Source of the DNA: Mycobacterium sp. Aquia_213
GTDB taxonomy: Bacteria > Actinomycetota > Actinomycetes > Mycobacteriales > Mycobacteriaceae
Assembly: GCF_026625985.1 (NCBI RefSeq)
Contig: NZ_CP113116.1
Span: 2,542,001 to 2,606,000, forward strand
DNA: 64,000 nucleotides
Reading direction: 5' to 3'
Shown here: one piece after another, positions 29,304 to 39,844 of the stretch
Layout of the letters: every line of letters starts with the position of its first letter
Numbering within the stretch: the stretch's first letter is position 1
The notes under the pieces: generated by a model
The model's database searches: none
Told to the model about the DNA's origin: nothing
What the model saw: only the letters and a program-made list of their open reading frames with translations
Program-made: the position numbers and the translations under genes

Positions 29304-30206
29304 TCAGGCCAGCGGTTCGCGTGCAACAATGACCGGCACGCGGGCCAACAGCACCACTGCCGCGCTGACCGAGCCCAACAACATTCCGGCGAAGCCGCCG
29401 CGGCCATGGCCGCCGACCACCACGAGCTGAGCTGACTCGGACGCATCCACGATTCCACGAGCCGGTTCACCGCGCACGATGAGCCGGCTAACAGTGACAT
29501 CGGGGAAGCGCTCACCCCAGCCGGCCAGACGCTCGGCCAGTATCTCGTCCTCCACCGCCCTCAGTGCCGGCCAGCCGGGGCCGGGCGAACTGACCATGGT
29601 GTCGAACACACTCACATCGCTCCACGCGTGCAAGGCCGTCAGCCCTACCTTCCGGCGCGAGGCTTCATCGAACGCGATCGCGGTCGCCAACTCCGACTCG
29701 CGCGACCCGTCAATTCCCACCAGCACCGGGGCCCGCGCGGCATCGGCATTCAATTGGACACCATCGTGGATAACCGCAACCGGACAATGCGCATGATAGA
29801 CAAGCCCGGAGCTCACCGAACCCAAATGGCGGCCACGCAACGTGCCCGTACCGAGGCAACCCACCACAACCAAGTCGGCGTCTTTAGACAGGTCGACTAG
29901 AGCGGGAACGGTAATCGCACAAGGCATTTCGCAGTCGATCTTTGCTGAGCCACGCTGACAGCTTTCCTCCGCCGTCTTGAGCGCTTCGTCGAGCACTTGT
30001 CGCCCTTGCTGGCGCTGCCCACGCATCCACGTCGGGACCAATGACGATTCCAGCCATGTCCCCGCTGTCGCCGGAACGACGTGCACCAACGTCAGCGGAA
30101 CATTGCGCAACTCGGCGTCGCGGGCGGCCCACTGGACCGCGACCTTAGAGCCTGGCGAGCCGTCGACGCCGACGACGACCCCCGGGTGCGTACTCAGTGT
30201 CGACAC
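29304..30206 (-). CDS. tandem-domain universal stress protein
   Basis: A 300-residue protein with two UspA domains (about 10-145 and 155-297). Each has the VGVDGSPGS/VGIDGSRES start and the G-x2-G-x9-G-S ATP-binding pattern, though the first copy reads GCLGTG. GTG at 30206 has AGGAGA upstream. It lies directly upstream of pfkB on the same strand, the same pairing as Rv2028c-Rv2029c in M. tuberculosis. A DosR-like motif is about 100 bases upstream. Confidence 0.92.
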   Translation of the reverse strand: MSTLSTHPGVVVGVDGSPGSKVAVQWAARDAELRNVPLTLVHVVPATAGTWLESSLVPTWMRGQRQQGRQVLDEALKTAEESCQRGSAKIDCEMPCAITVPALVDLSKDADLVVVGCLGTGTLRGRHLGSVSSGLVYHAHCPVAVIHDGVQLNADAARAPVLVGIDGSRESELATAIAFDEASRRKVGLTALHAWSDVSVFDTMVSSPGPGWPALRAVEDEILAERLAGWGERFPDVTVSRLIVRGEPARGIVDASESAQLVVVGGHGRGGFAGMLLGSVSAAVVLLARVPVIVAREPLA

Positions 30207-30298
30207 GACATTCTCCTTTGCTTTTCACAGGATGGGTCGCGACGGCACGGGCCACCAGAGCATTTCGGCCCTCAATAAGGGGCGATTCAGATGAGGTC

Positions 30299-30313
30299 GG
30301 CACTTTTGGACCG
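30299..30313. promoter_or_regulatory. DosR-like motif before the USP gene
   Basis: GGCACTTTTGGACCG fits GGGACTTNNGNCCCT at most specified positions, with misses in both half-sites. It lies about 95-105 bases upstream of the USP start, and 25-40 bases upstream of the end of the pyruvate kinase gene. Confidence 0.4.
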
Positions 30314-30336
30314 TTGGGATAACGTTAAGACGCTGG

Positions 30337-32193
30337 TCAGGTGCGAGCCGGGTGCCAGGAGTGCAGAGACCCGAGCAGTGCGTTCTTCTTGTAGTGGTGA
30401 TCGGTCATTCGCCGAAGGATGCTGTCGAGGACGACGACCGCGTCGTTGATATACGGCCCCTTGTTGAGCATCGCGCACTCGGCGCGTTCGCTCATTGCGG
30501 CATCGCTGATCTCTGCGCGGGCGGGATTCCCTGTCTTGGTGAGCTGTTCGAGTATTTGGGTGGCCCAGATCACGGGGAGGTGCGCGGCCTCGCACAGCCA
30601 CAGAATCTCTTCTTGCAACTCGGCCAGGCGTTCGTACCCGCACTCGACGGCCAGGTCCCCACGCGCGATCATCACACCGACGCGCGGATGACGCATCGCC
30701 GTGAGCAGCAGTTGGGGAAGATGTTCGAATGCTTGCCGCGTCTCAATTTTCAGCACGATTCCCAATGAGTCGCCGCCGAGGCGGCTCAACGCGTCGAGCA
30801 ACTGCTCGACATCGGAAGGGTCTCGCACGAAGGACATCTCGACGAGATCGGCCAGCTCGACCACCGTTGACAGGTCAGAGAGGTCCTTCTCGGTCAGGGC
30901 GGAGATCGGGAGGTTGACGTCGGGCAAGTTGACTCCCTTGCCGCCACGGAGGCGGGACCCCGTGTCTGCTGCGTGGTCGATCCGCAACCTCAGCACGTCA
31001 GGACCCACGCTGACTATCTCGCCGCTGATCCGGCCGTCATCGAGGTGCACCTTCTCCCCAATGCGTGCATGACCGAAGATCTCGGGCAGCGTGCAACCAA
31101 TGCGCGGAACGGACTCGGCGGCCAGGGGCGCGGGCGAACAATCGCTGGTCAATTCGAGGATGTCTCCGCGATGCAGTACAAGGCTCTGTTCGGTTTGTGG
31201 AAGTTCTCCGAGGTGTGTCGAATCCTTGACGCCGCGGACGCGCAGCTCAGTCCCGGTGGCGAGGTAGGTGGTCTTGTCGACAACGACGACGAATCCGGCT
31301 GGGGCACCTGATTTCTGAGCAACGGCTTTCAGCGTCAGACTGCGTTTCGCGCCCCGGGTGTCGTGCAAGAGGACAACGTCGTCGTCGTGGCGTCGGCTGA
31401 GCCATTTCCCAGACACCGGCAGCGACACCATACCGGCTTCGGGTGGCTCGATCGGATCTTCCGCCGCAGTCAGCCATGCCCGAGCCGGGGCCGTTTCCTG
31501 CCCAAGCGCGTTCCTGCGTGGCCGCAGTTTCACGCAGCGCGGCCCGGGTTCAAGCGGTCCAGTCCGCAGCTTTGGCCCCGCAAGGTCCATCGCGACCAAA
31601 CATGTTCGGCCGGTTGCTTCGGCCACTTGCCGAACACGCTGTGCCATGGAGCGCCACGCATTTGCATCGTCGTGTGCACAGTTGATACGTGCGACGTTCA
31701 CGCCGCGTTCAACCAACTCGCGAACTAGGTCGGGATTGGTTGCGGCCGAGGAGGGGAGTGTGACCATGATGCGGGTCACGCGATCGGCCGGCTCCGGGCC
31801 CAGCAGCTGCTGTGTTCGGTGGCGGAGTAGTTCGGGACCGTGCTCGACGCTGGTACCGGTCAGTGGGGGCTGTTGCCAGGCGTCACCGAGCATGGCGCAG
31901 ATCGCCGACCTCACCAGGAGCAAGGTGGCCTCGACATGAGGCTCGCTCCGGCCTAATGAGGACAGCCCGAAGGCGGCCAGCCGGGCTTGTAGGTCGCGGA
32001 GATCACATTGCCGAATTGCCCAATAATGCAGCATGTTTCGGGCACTTGATAGATTTTCGGGCGCCACGCCCTTCAGCCACCAGGACCACAGTGATTCAGC
32101 TGCGGCCAATCCCGCCAGGAGGTCGTCCACGTCGTCGCGCAACTGGCTCAACTGCCGGCTTGCGGTTGTCACGTCGGTCTGCGTATTTGACAC
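30337..32193 (-). CDS. atypical pyruvate kinase with N-terminal extension
   Basis: A 618-residue protein. Residues 140-600 carry altered pyruvate kinase motifs: RIMVTLPSSAATN and VNVARINCAHDD (normally VNFSHG), MDLAGPKLRTG, VMIARGDLAVE, WATQILEQLTKTG and AEISDAAMSERAECAMLNKG. About 135 N-terminal residues form a helical domain not found in standard enzymes, and the usual C-terminal allosteric domain is missing. The phosphotransfer lysine and metal ligands seem kept in part, so activity is plausible but unproven. GTG at 32193 follows GGAG. Behind a DosR-like box and divergent from a GAPDH gene. Confidence 0.78.
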   Translation of the reverse strand: MSNTQTDVTTASRQLSQLRDDVDDLLAGLAAAESLWSWWLKGVAPENLSSARNMLHYWAIRQCDLRDLQARLAAFGLSSLGRSEPHVEATLLLVRSAICAMLGDAWQQPPLTGTSVEHGPELLRHRTQQLLGPEPADRVTRIMVTLPSSAATNPDLVRELVERGVNVARINCAHDDANAWRSMAQRVRQVAEATGRTCLVAMDLAGPKLRTGPLEPGPRCVKLRPRRNALGQETAPARAWLTAAEDPIEPPEAGMVSLPVSGKWLSRRHDDDVVLLHDTRGAKRSLTLKAVAQKSGAPAGFVVVVDKTTYLATGTELRVRGVKDSTHLGELPQTEQSLVLHRGDILELTSDCSPAPLAAESVPRIGCTLPEIFGHARIGEKVHLDDGRISGEIVSVGPDVLRLRIDHAADTGSRLRGGKGVNLPDVNLPISALTEKDLSDLSTVVELADLVEMSFVRDPSDVEQLLDALSRLGGDSLGIVLKIETRQAFEHLPQLLLTAMRHPRVGVMIARGDLAVECGYERLAELQEEILWLCEAAHLPVIWATQILEQLTKTGNPARAEISDAAMSERAECAMLNKGPYINDAVVVLDSILRRMTDHHYKKNALLGSLHSWHPART

Positions 32194-33486
<1,293 letters not shown>

Positions 33487-33533
33487 GCCGCTGGGCCGAT
33501 CGCCTAACCATGTGCATCGTGCGGCCCCGGGTA

Positions 33534-33551
33534 CGTTGGTGTCCACCAACG
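33534..33551. repeat. perfect 8-2-8 palindrome between gap and the aldo/keto reductase gene
   Basis: CGTTGGTGTCCACCAACG has complete 8-bp arms. It is 48 bases after the gap stop and 80 before the next start, so it may end gap transcription or act as an operator. Confidence 0.4.
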
Positions 33552-33631
33552 CTTCGCATGATCAACCCCCAGTTTGCGGAAGTCTGAGAACGGATCCGCC
33601 GCGACGGCCCGCTACGGCAGGAGAACGTGCC

Positions 33632-34603
33632 ATGAAACAAGCTCACCTCGGCGACCTGCAGGTCGGCCGGATCGGCTTGGGCGCGATGGGCATGTCCGCC
33701 GCCTACTCGATCGGCGGCTTTGACGACGCCGAGTCCATTCGCACGATTCACCGTGCCATCGATCTCGGTGTCACGGTGATCGACACGGCCGAGGTCTACG
33801 GCCCTTACATCAACGAGGAGCTGCTCGCCCGAGCGCTGCAGGGCCGGCGAGACAGCGTGGTGCTGGCCACCAAGTTCGGCTTGATCTCGCACACCGGGCG
33901 CCACGGCCTCGACAGCAGCCCCGCCAGCATCCGCGTCGCGGTCGACGGATCGCTGAAAAGGCTGGCGACCGACCACATTGACCTGTACTACCAACACCGC
34001 CTGGATCGCGGCACCCCGATCGAGGACACCGTCGGGGCGTTAGCCGAATTGGTTGCTGCCGGCAAGATTCGGCACATCGGTCTTTCCGAAGTCGGTGTGA
34101 ACACCATCCGCCGCGCGCACGCGGTGCACCCCATCGCCGCCGTGCAATCGGAATACTCGCTGTGGACCCGCGATCCCGAGGACGGGATCTTGGCGGTCCT
34201 GCGCGAACTGGGAATCGGGTTCGTCCCGTACTCACCGTTGGGCCGCGGCTTCCTCACCGGCGCAATCCGTTCCAACGCGGAGCTTCCCGACAGCGACTAC
34301 CGCAAGACCAATCCGCGCTTCTTCGACGAGAACTTTCAGCACAACCTGCGCAGCGCGGACGAGCTGCGCGACATTAGCGCCGACGTCGGTGCCACCCCGG
34401 CTCAGGTCGCATTGGCCTGGCTGCTGGCCAAGGGGCCCGATATCGTGCCCATTCCGGGGACCAAAAAGGTTGCGCGCCTTGAGGAGAACGTCGGCGCCGA
34501 CGGTGTCGAACTCTCGTCCGAGCAGCTGGCCCGGCTCGACCAACTCACCCCGGCGACCGGCGGCCATCACGCCGAAGCGCAAATGGGATGGATCGACCGC
34601 TAG
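33632..34603 (+). CDS. aldo/keto reductase
   Basis: The 323-residue protein has the AKR barrel and catalytic set: Asp and Tyr in [11 protein letters not shown], Lys in LATKFG and His in LYYQHRLD, plus the NADPH-binding PIPGTKK near the C-terminus. It resembles the AKR13-like bacterial group that reduces aldehydes and ketones. ATG at 33632 is chosen because AGGAG stands upstream; the frame extends further upstream without a better start. The substrate is unknown. Confidence 0.9.
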   Translation: MKQAHLGDLQVGRIGLGAMGMSAAYSIGGFDDAESIRTIHRAIDLGVTVIDTAEVYGPYINEELLARALQGRRDSVVLATKFGLISHTGRHGLDSSPASIRVAVDGSLKRLATDHIDLYYQHRLDRGTPIEDTVGALAELVAAGKIRHIGLSEVGVNTIRRAHAVHPIAAVQSEYSLWTRDPEDGILAVLRELGIGFVPYSPLGRGFLTGAIRSNAELPDSDYRKTNPRFFDENFQHNLRSADELRDISADVGATPAQVALAWLLAKGPDIVPIPGTKKVARLEENVGADGVELSSEQLARLDQLTPATGGHHAEAQMGWIDR

Positions 34604-34610
34604 GCCCTCC

Positions 34611-35744
34611 TTACAGCGAACCCTTCAGCGCAGCAACGGTTTCCAGGTCATCGAGGGCCGCGACACCGCGCCGCAGGCCTTCCATCGCGATGTCTTCGAC
34701 CTGCATTCCGCCCATCCCCGCGGTGATCAGCGGCGCGACATACGCGTACAGCGAGCCTTGCCGGTAGCGCAGCCAGAGGTCTTCGCGGTCCAGGTCGGGT
34801 CCACCGGCCGCGGCCAGCGCCTGCCGGTAGACGTCGAGCAGCTCACGCTGAGCGGCACGGCGGTCTTCCGGTGTCAGGCTGGTGATCAGCGTGTAGGCCA
34901 GCTCGCGGGACGGATGGCCGCGTCGCACGGCCTGCCAATCCAGCAGTCCCGCCTCGCCATCGCGGAAGTACATGTTGCCCGGATGAGCGTCGCCGTGCAT
35001 GACGGTATGCGGGGGAGTGTCGATCACGGCGGCGACCGCGCGATAGTTCTCGGCGATGAATCGACCGTTCTCCACCGGAATGGTGGTGCGCTCGCTGAGC
35101 CGCTTCATCGAGGTCGACATCAGCGCGCCGGTCAACAAGGAAGTGACGTCACCCGACGGCGTGTAGAGCCACCCCAGCGGATCGCGCCCGTTGTAGCGCA
35201 TGCGGTCCCAGAAGGTTCCGTGCAGGGTCGCCAATAGCTCGAGGATCAGGGCGGCCTGGTCGGTGGACAACGGGTGCAAGGTGTCGGGAAAGACGCACGA
35301 CTCGGGGAGGTCTTCCAGCACCAGCAGGTATCGGCCGGTCCACGTGTCGAAGGCCGCGCCGTAGGCGACCGGGACACCGGCGAGCTCGGGGGCGAGCTGG
35401 CTGTAGAAGCGCACCTCGGTGTTGCCCAGCCGGCCGAGCTCACCCATCAACCGGGTCGCGGCGGTCTGCGCGGTGATCTTGACGAATACCGACTCCGGCA
35501 CGTCGTCGCCGGTCAGCACCAGTCGCGCCCGCGACGACGTGCCCGCATCGCTGGCCAGGACACGGATCGACCTGACGTTGCGGCCCATGACACGCGAGAG
35601 CGCCGCGGTGTTGAGGTCGCCGACCGTGCGGGGCAGCCCCGCTCGACTGCCGACGACGGCGTCAGCGGTCACCCGGCCGATTCCCCGGCCGAGATGTGCG
35701 GCCAGGCCGACCACGGAAAGTGTCTGATCAAGCGCCTTTGTCAT
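34611..35744 (-). CDS. APH-family phosphotransferase (kinase-like)
   Basis: A 377-residue protein with the aminoglycoside-phosphotransferase/choline kinase fold: the catalytic loop VMHGDAHPGNMYF and the metal-binding LLDWQAVRRGHP (about 250-290). Proteins of this type next to acyl-CoA dehydrogenases often act on hydroxyacyl-CoAs or other small alcohols, not antibiotics. ATG at 35744 follows AGGATGG. A perfect palindrome and a repeated half-site lie 85-120 bases upstream, next to the TetR gene. Confidence 0.82.
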   Translation of the reverse strand: MTKALDQTLSVVGLAAHLGRGIGRVTADAVVGSRAGLPRTVGDLNTAALSRVMGRNVRSIRVLASDAGTSSRARLVLTGDDVPESVFVKITAQTAATRLMGELGRLGNTEVRFYSQLAPELAGVPVAYGAAFDTWTGRYLLVLEDLPESCVFPDTLHPLSTDQAALILELLATLHGTFWDRMRYNGRDPLGWLYTPSGDVTSLLTGALMSTSMKRLSERTTIPVENGRFIAENYRAVAAVIDTPPHTVMHGDAHPGNMYFRDGEAGLLDWQAVRRGHPSRELAYTLITSLTPEDRRAAQRELLDVYRQALAAAGGPDLDREDLWLRYRQGSLYAYVAPLITAGMGGMQVEDIAMEGLRRGVAALDDLETVAALKGSL

Positions 35745-35828
35745 GACTGTCCATCCTGTGTGCGCCGCCACCGGATCCACGAAGAGACAGGCGGGCGCAT
35801 ACGAGTTGCCAAGACAAAAATAGCTTAA

Positions 35829-35845
35829 TGTCTGGACATCAGACA
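35829..35845. promoter_or_regulatory. operator-like palindrome, phosphotransferase/TetR gap
   Basis: TGTCTGGACATCAGACA has perfect 6-bp arms and a 5-base spacer. TAATGTCTG occurs at 35826-35834 and again at 35855-35863, 29 bases apart; the second copy overlaps the TetR stop codon. This is a likely TetR operator for the downstream kinase gene. Confidence 0.5.
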
Positions 35846-35853
35846 AAGCGAGA

Positions 35854-36474
35854 CTAATGTCTGATCTGTGGCACCAGGGCCCGCACCAGAAACTGCTCGA
35901 CGAATTCGCGTTTGTCGGCGACCGGGCGGTGCCGCCAGGCCGGCGCCAGGAGGAACAGCGTCGTCGCGCTCAGCCACTGGACGATCGAGCGGGGATCCAG
36001 GTCGGCGTAGAGCTTGCCCGCTTCCTTCCATCGCTGCAGCAGCGGCCCGTAGTGCACCAACAGCAGCTCCTCCATTGGCTCTGCCCCCTGCTGGAGAGCC
36101 GCGGTCACCGCGGTGCTCTCGGCGGCGAACAGCGCCTCGTTCAATGCATTGCCTGCCACCGACTCCACTCGCGCCAGCACCATCACGGGCAACGAGCGCG
36201 CCGGGTCTTCCGGGTGCCGCAGCGAGGCGACCAACTCGCCCAACGCCGTGTCGACCCGTGCCAGCATCAAACCCAGCAAGACCTCGTCACGGTTGGGGAA
36301 GTACCGGTACACCGTCGAGCGGGATACCCCGGCCTCGTCGGCCACTTCGGCCATCCGGATCTGGGCGTTGCCCCGACGCACGATGCACCGGCCCGCGGCT
36401 TCCAGCAGACGCCTGCGCGCCTCCTCGTCGTCGAGGATCGCGCGGTCGTCGCCCCACCACCGGCTCGGCTCCAT
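35854..36474 (-). CDS. TetR family transcriptional regulator
   Basis: The 206-residue protein has a TetR helix-turn-helix at about 20-65 (RRLLEAAGRCIVRRG, VADEAGVSRSTVYRYFPNRDEVLL). The C-terminal domain is helical. ATG at 36474 is preferred to an upstream in-frame start lacking a ribosome site. It lies upstream of the phosphotransferase on the same strand and divergent from the 36612 gene, so it may control both. Confidence 0.88.
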   Translation of the reverse strand: MEPSRWWGDDRAILDDEEARRRLLEAAGRCIVRRGNAQIRMAEVADEAGVSRSTVYRYFPNRDEVLLGLMLARVDTALGELVASLRHPEDPARSLPVMVLARVESVAGNALNEALFAAESTAVTAALQQGAEPMEELLLVHYGPLLQRWKEAGKLYADLDPRSIVQWLSATTLFLLAPAWRHRPVADKREFVEQFLVRALVPQIRH

Positions 36475-36611
36475 GGCAGCGATAGTAGGGGATGTGTTGT
36501 GCCATTGAGTATCTGATGCGCGGGGTTTCGTCAAAAACTTTTCATCGATGTGGCTTGTTCTTCAAAACCATTCGGTGACAATAATTTTCGCTATCCGGCA
36601 GAAAGGCATTC

Positions 36612-37742
36612 ATGGGTTACAGCGCCGCCGACGAGTCATTCACCCATCAGCTGCCAACGACGTTCGATCAAGTGCACGATCCCGATCCGACGTGGTCGGA
36701 CCGCTGCTACTTCTTCGCCGCCTCGCCGGACGGCGCCCTGTTGCTGGCCAGCGGCTACGGCAACAACCCGAACACCGGCACCGGGTTGGGATACGTCAAG
36801 GTCAGCCTGGCCGACGGCCGGCACTGGGATCTGCTGGCCGGCCATCCCCTCAGCGGTGGCGGTCGCGACGATCTGAGTGCCGGGCCGATGCGCTGGACCT
36901 GTGTCGAGCCCCTGAAGAAGTGGCGTCTAGACGTGGAGCCCAACGATTCCGGCATCGCGTGGGAGCTCTATTACGAGCCCACCGCGCCGATGTGGGAGCT
37001 GTTGCCGATGAAGGTGCGTGACTCCGACGGCCGGATGCTGGCCGACATGTACCACATGAAAGAGCCGGGGCGGTGGACCGGCTGGGTGCAGATCGACGGC
37101 GAGCGGATCAGCGTCGACGGATTCCACGGCGGCCGTGATCGCACCTTCGGGGTGCGCGTCTCCGACAAGATCGATTTCTGGCTGTGGCTCGACGCCGGTT
37201 TCGAAAACCGGGCAATCGAAGCATGGATCATCGAATCATCCGATGGCACAGTGAACTACGTCGACGGCGGCATCACCCACAATGACGGCACGCTGTCCAA
37301 GCGGTTTGTGAAAATCGAGCACGACGTCGAATTCGACGGCGACCGCAAACGGCCCGCCCGTGCTGTGCTCGTCTTCACCGACGAGGACGGCAAGACCTAC
37401 CGGGTCACAGCCGACACACCGCATCAGGACGTCAACGCCTACTACGGCCTGCCGATGGCGCACTGCCAGTATCAGGACCTCGGCGAGGGCGCGTACTTCA
37501 TCCACTTCCATTGGGACAGCAATGATTCCGCGCAGCTCGGCGAGACCGAGGGTAAATCGATGGCGCTGGATCAGCTGATGCGGTTTGAACTCGACGGCGA
37601 CACGGGCTGGGGCATTTTCGAGTTGCTGATGGGCGGCCGGGGCTATGCCCGCTACCCGAACTGGGCGGCGATGGACATGTCGGCCTTCACCCAGACCAAG
37701 ACGCCGGTCGAACGGCTGTCCGAGGACGGAGCTCGCCAATGA
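36612..37742 (+). CDS. conserved protein of unknown function (beta-rich)
   Basis: I do not recognise a named family with certainty. The 376-residue protein lacks a signal peptide and membrane segments. It is rich in Trp and Asp and in beta-strand patterns (WTCVEPLKKWRLDV, FHGGRDRTFGVRV, WDSNDSAQLGETEG), like lipocalin-type or hydratase-like proteins found in mycobacterial lipid and steroid clusters. AGAAAGG precedes the ATG. Its last four bases overlap the start of a kinase-like gene, so the two are probably used together. Confidence 0.75.
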   Translation: MGYSAADESFTHQLPTTFDQVHDPDPTWSDRCYFFAASPDGALLLASGYGNNPNTGTGLGYVKVSLADGRHWDLLAGHPLSGGGRDDLSAGPMRWTCVEPLKKWRLDVEPNDSGIAWELYYEPTAPMWELLPMKVRDSDGRMLADMYHMKEPGRWTGWVQIDGERISVDGFHGGRDRTFGVRVSDKIDFWLWLDAGFENRAIEAWIIESSDGTVNYVDGGITHNDGTLSKRFVKIEHDVEFDGDRKRPARAVLVFTDEDGKTYRVTADTPHQDVNAYYGLPMAHCQYQDLGEGAYFIHFHWDSNDSAQLGETEGKSMALDQLMRFELDGDTGWGIFELLMGGRGYARYPNWAAMDMSAFTQTKTPVERLSEDGARQ

Positions 37743-38809
37743 CGCAGGACGCCAATGTCGCTGAGCGTTTGACCGCCTGGCTGCGCACCCAACTGCCCGA
37801 TGCCGACGATGTCCGGGTCGAGGGCCTCGACCGGGTGAACTTCGGGCATTCCGCGGAGATGATGGTGCTCACCGTCGTGACGGGGGATACCCGCCGCGAT
37901 GTGGTGCTGCGACTGCGCCCCAAACCGCCGGCGCTGCTGGAACCCTACGACCTGGTGCGCCAGTTCTCGATCCTGCGCGCGTTGCAGGACAGCGCGGTTC
38001 GTGTTCCGAGGGCGCTGTGGCTGGAGGGCAGCGGCGACGTCCTGGGACGGCCGTTCCTTGTGATGGAGCGGGTGGGCGGCGACGTCTATGAAATGGAAGC
38101 ACCCGCCGAGGCCGCCGCGACGGTGGTGCGGATGTGTCAAAGCCTGGCCGAACACCTTGCGGCAATTCATTCGGTCGACCTCGAGCAGACCGGGCTCGAC
38201 GCGCTCGACGACGGCAGCAACCACCTGCACCGCGAACTCGACCATTGGGCAACCGAAATGGACCGGGTCAAGCGGGATTCATTACCCGCGCTGGAACGGC
38301 TCCTGCAGGCATTGCGCGACAGCCTGCCCGCGCCGTGCCAGAAAGTCACCCTGGTGCACGGGGACGCCAAACCGGGCAACTTCGCGTTCACCGGCGGTGA
38401 AGTCAGTGCGGTCTTCGACTGGGAGATGACGACCGTCGGTGACCCGCTGACCGACATCGGCTGGCTCGAACTGCTCTGGATGCAGCCCGTCGGCATTACC
38501 AGCCACCCCGACGCACTGGGCATCGAGGCACTCCTCGAGCATTACCAAATGGTCAGCGGGATCACGTTGCAGAACCGGTCCTGGTACCGCGCGTTCAACG
38601 CCTACAAGATGGCCGTCATCTGCCTGATCGGCGCGATGCTGGTCGACGGTGGGCACAGCGACGATCAAAAGCTGATGCTCGCCGCGTACGGCACCTCGAT
38701 GTTGACCCAAGTCGGGTTATCGGAGTTAGGCATCACCGAGTCGATCGAGGACGGTCCGGTACTACCGCGTGAGGAACGCATCCAGCAGGTCCAGGCAAAC
38801 GTCCGCTAG
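37739..38809 (+). CDS. APH-family phosphotransferase (kinase-like)
   Basis: The 356-residue protein has the APH fold, with RPFLVMERVGGDVYE in the hinge, the catalytic TLVHGDAKPGNF (His, Asp, Asn) and the metal-binding VFDWEMTTVGDPLTDIGW. This sequence type is widespread next to acyl-CoA dehydrogenases and resembles the kinase half of ACAD10/11 and LvaA. A phosphorylated hydroxyacyl intermediate is plausible (inference). The start is coupled to the gene before it. Confidence 0.85.
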   Translation: MTQDANVAERLTAWLRTQLPDADDVRVEGLDRVNFGHSAEMMVLTVVTGDTRRDVVLRLRPKPPALLEPYDLVRQFSILRALQDSAVRVPRALWLEGSGDVLGRPFLVMERVGGDVYEMEAPAEAAATVVRMCQSLAEHLAAIHSVDLEQTGLDALDDGSNHLHRELDHWATEMDRVKRDSLPALERLLQALRDSLPAPCQKVTLVHGDAKPGNFAFTGGEVSAVFDWEMTTVGDPLTDIGWLELLWMQPVGITSHPDALGIEALLEHYQMVSGITLQNRSWYRAFNAYKMAVICLIGAMLVDGGHSDDQKLMLAAYGTSMLTQVGLSELGITESIEDGPVLPREERIQQVQANVR

Positions 38810-38860
38810 TACGGACCGGTCCGGCTATTGTCCACCCGGGGCAATGATGGGAGAAGTGCC

Positions 38861-39844
38861 ATTACGCGCGAGAAGAAACTGGTGATCGGGGCCAGCGGCT
38901 TCCTGGGATCACATGTCACCCGTCAGCTTGTCGCCTCGGGTGCCGACGTCCGAGTGATGTTGCGCCGCACCAGTTCCACCAAGGGCATCGACGACCTCGA
39001 GGTCGAGCGCTGCTATGGGGATGTCTTCGATGACGACGCCTTGCGCGCGGCGATGGCCGGCTGCGATGTCGTCTACTACTGCGTCGTCGATGCCCGGATG
39101 TGGTTGCGCGACCCGGCGCCGTTGTTTCGGACGAACGTGGAGGGTCTGCGTCACGTGCTGGACACGGCCCTGGATGCCGATCTGAAGAAGTTTGTATTCA
39201 CCAGCACCGCAGGCGCTTTGGCGATCAGCGACAGCCGGGCGGTCACCGAGGAAGACCCGCACAACTGGGACGAGGGCGGGGCATACATCGAAGCGCGGGT
39301 CGCGGCCGAGAACATGCTGCTGTCGTACGCGCGGGACAAAGGGCTGCCCGCCGTCGCGATGTGCGTATCGACCACCTATGGCCCGGGCGATTGGGCGCCC
39401 ACTCCGCACGGTTCTATGCTTTCCCTCGTCGCCAACGGGCGGTTTCCGTGCTATCTCGAGTATTCGTCCGAGGTGGTGGGCATCGAAGACGCCGCCAGGG
39501 CGATGCTGCTGGCCGCCGAACACGGACGAAGTGGCGAACGCTACATCGTCTCCGACCGATACATGAGCGTGCGCGAGCTGCACGAGATCGCCGCCACCGC
39601 CGTCGGCAGACGGCCGCCACGCATTGGCGTCCCGATGTCGGTGCTGCGCGCCGGCTCGCGGGTCAACGACGCGTTGGCCCGGCTGCTCGGCCGCGACCTC
39701 CCATTCGCGTACGCCGGAATGCGGATGGCCGAACTGATGTCGCCCCTGGACCACGGCAAGGCCGAACGCGAATTGGGCTGGACACCCGAGCCCGTCGAAG
39801 ACTCGATCCGCAAAGCCGCGGTTTTCTTCGCCTCGCGCAACTAG
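38861..39844 (+). CDS. NAD-dependent epimerase/dehydratase (3beta-HSD-like)
   Basis: About 327 residues with an N-terminal Rossmann motif VIGASGFLGSHV, the catalytic Ser/Thr region FTSTAGALA and Tyr-x3-Lys-like GAYIEARVAAE. The usual catalytic Lys position reads Arg, so the activity may differ. The start is odd: GGGAGAA is well placed for ATT at 38861, giving ITREKKLVIGASG, while the nearest standard starts are TTG 38828 without a ribosome site and GTG 38882 within the fold. Possible substrates are sterol-like or sugar-like. It ends convergent with another epimerase gene, sharing 4 bases. Confidence 0.78.
   Translation: MTREKKLVIGASGFLGSHVTRQLVASGADVRVMLRRTSSTKGIDDLEVERCYGDVFDDDALRAAMAGCDVVYYCVVDARMWLRDPAPLFRTNVEGLRHVLDTALDADLKKFVFTSTAGALAISDSRAVTEEDPHNWDEGGAYIEARVAAENMLLSYARDKGLPAVAMCVSTTYGPGDWAPTPHGSMLSLVANGRFPCYLEYSSEVVGIEDAARAMLLAAEHGRSGERYIVSDRYMSVRELHEIAATAVGRRPPRIGVPMSVLRAGSRVNDALARLLGRDLPFAYAGMRMAELMSPLDHGKAERELGWTPEPVEDSIRKAAVFFASRN

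Noticed and set aside
34611..38809. Antibiotic-modifying phosphotransferase (resistance gene) reading of the APH-fold genes
   Set aside because: Their neighbours are acyl-CoA dehydrogenases and epimerases, and the sequences resemble the ACAD-linked group rather than resistance enzymes.
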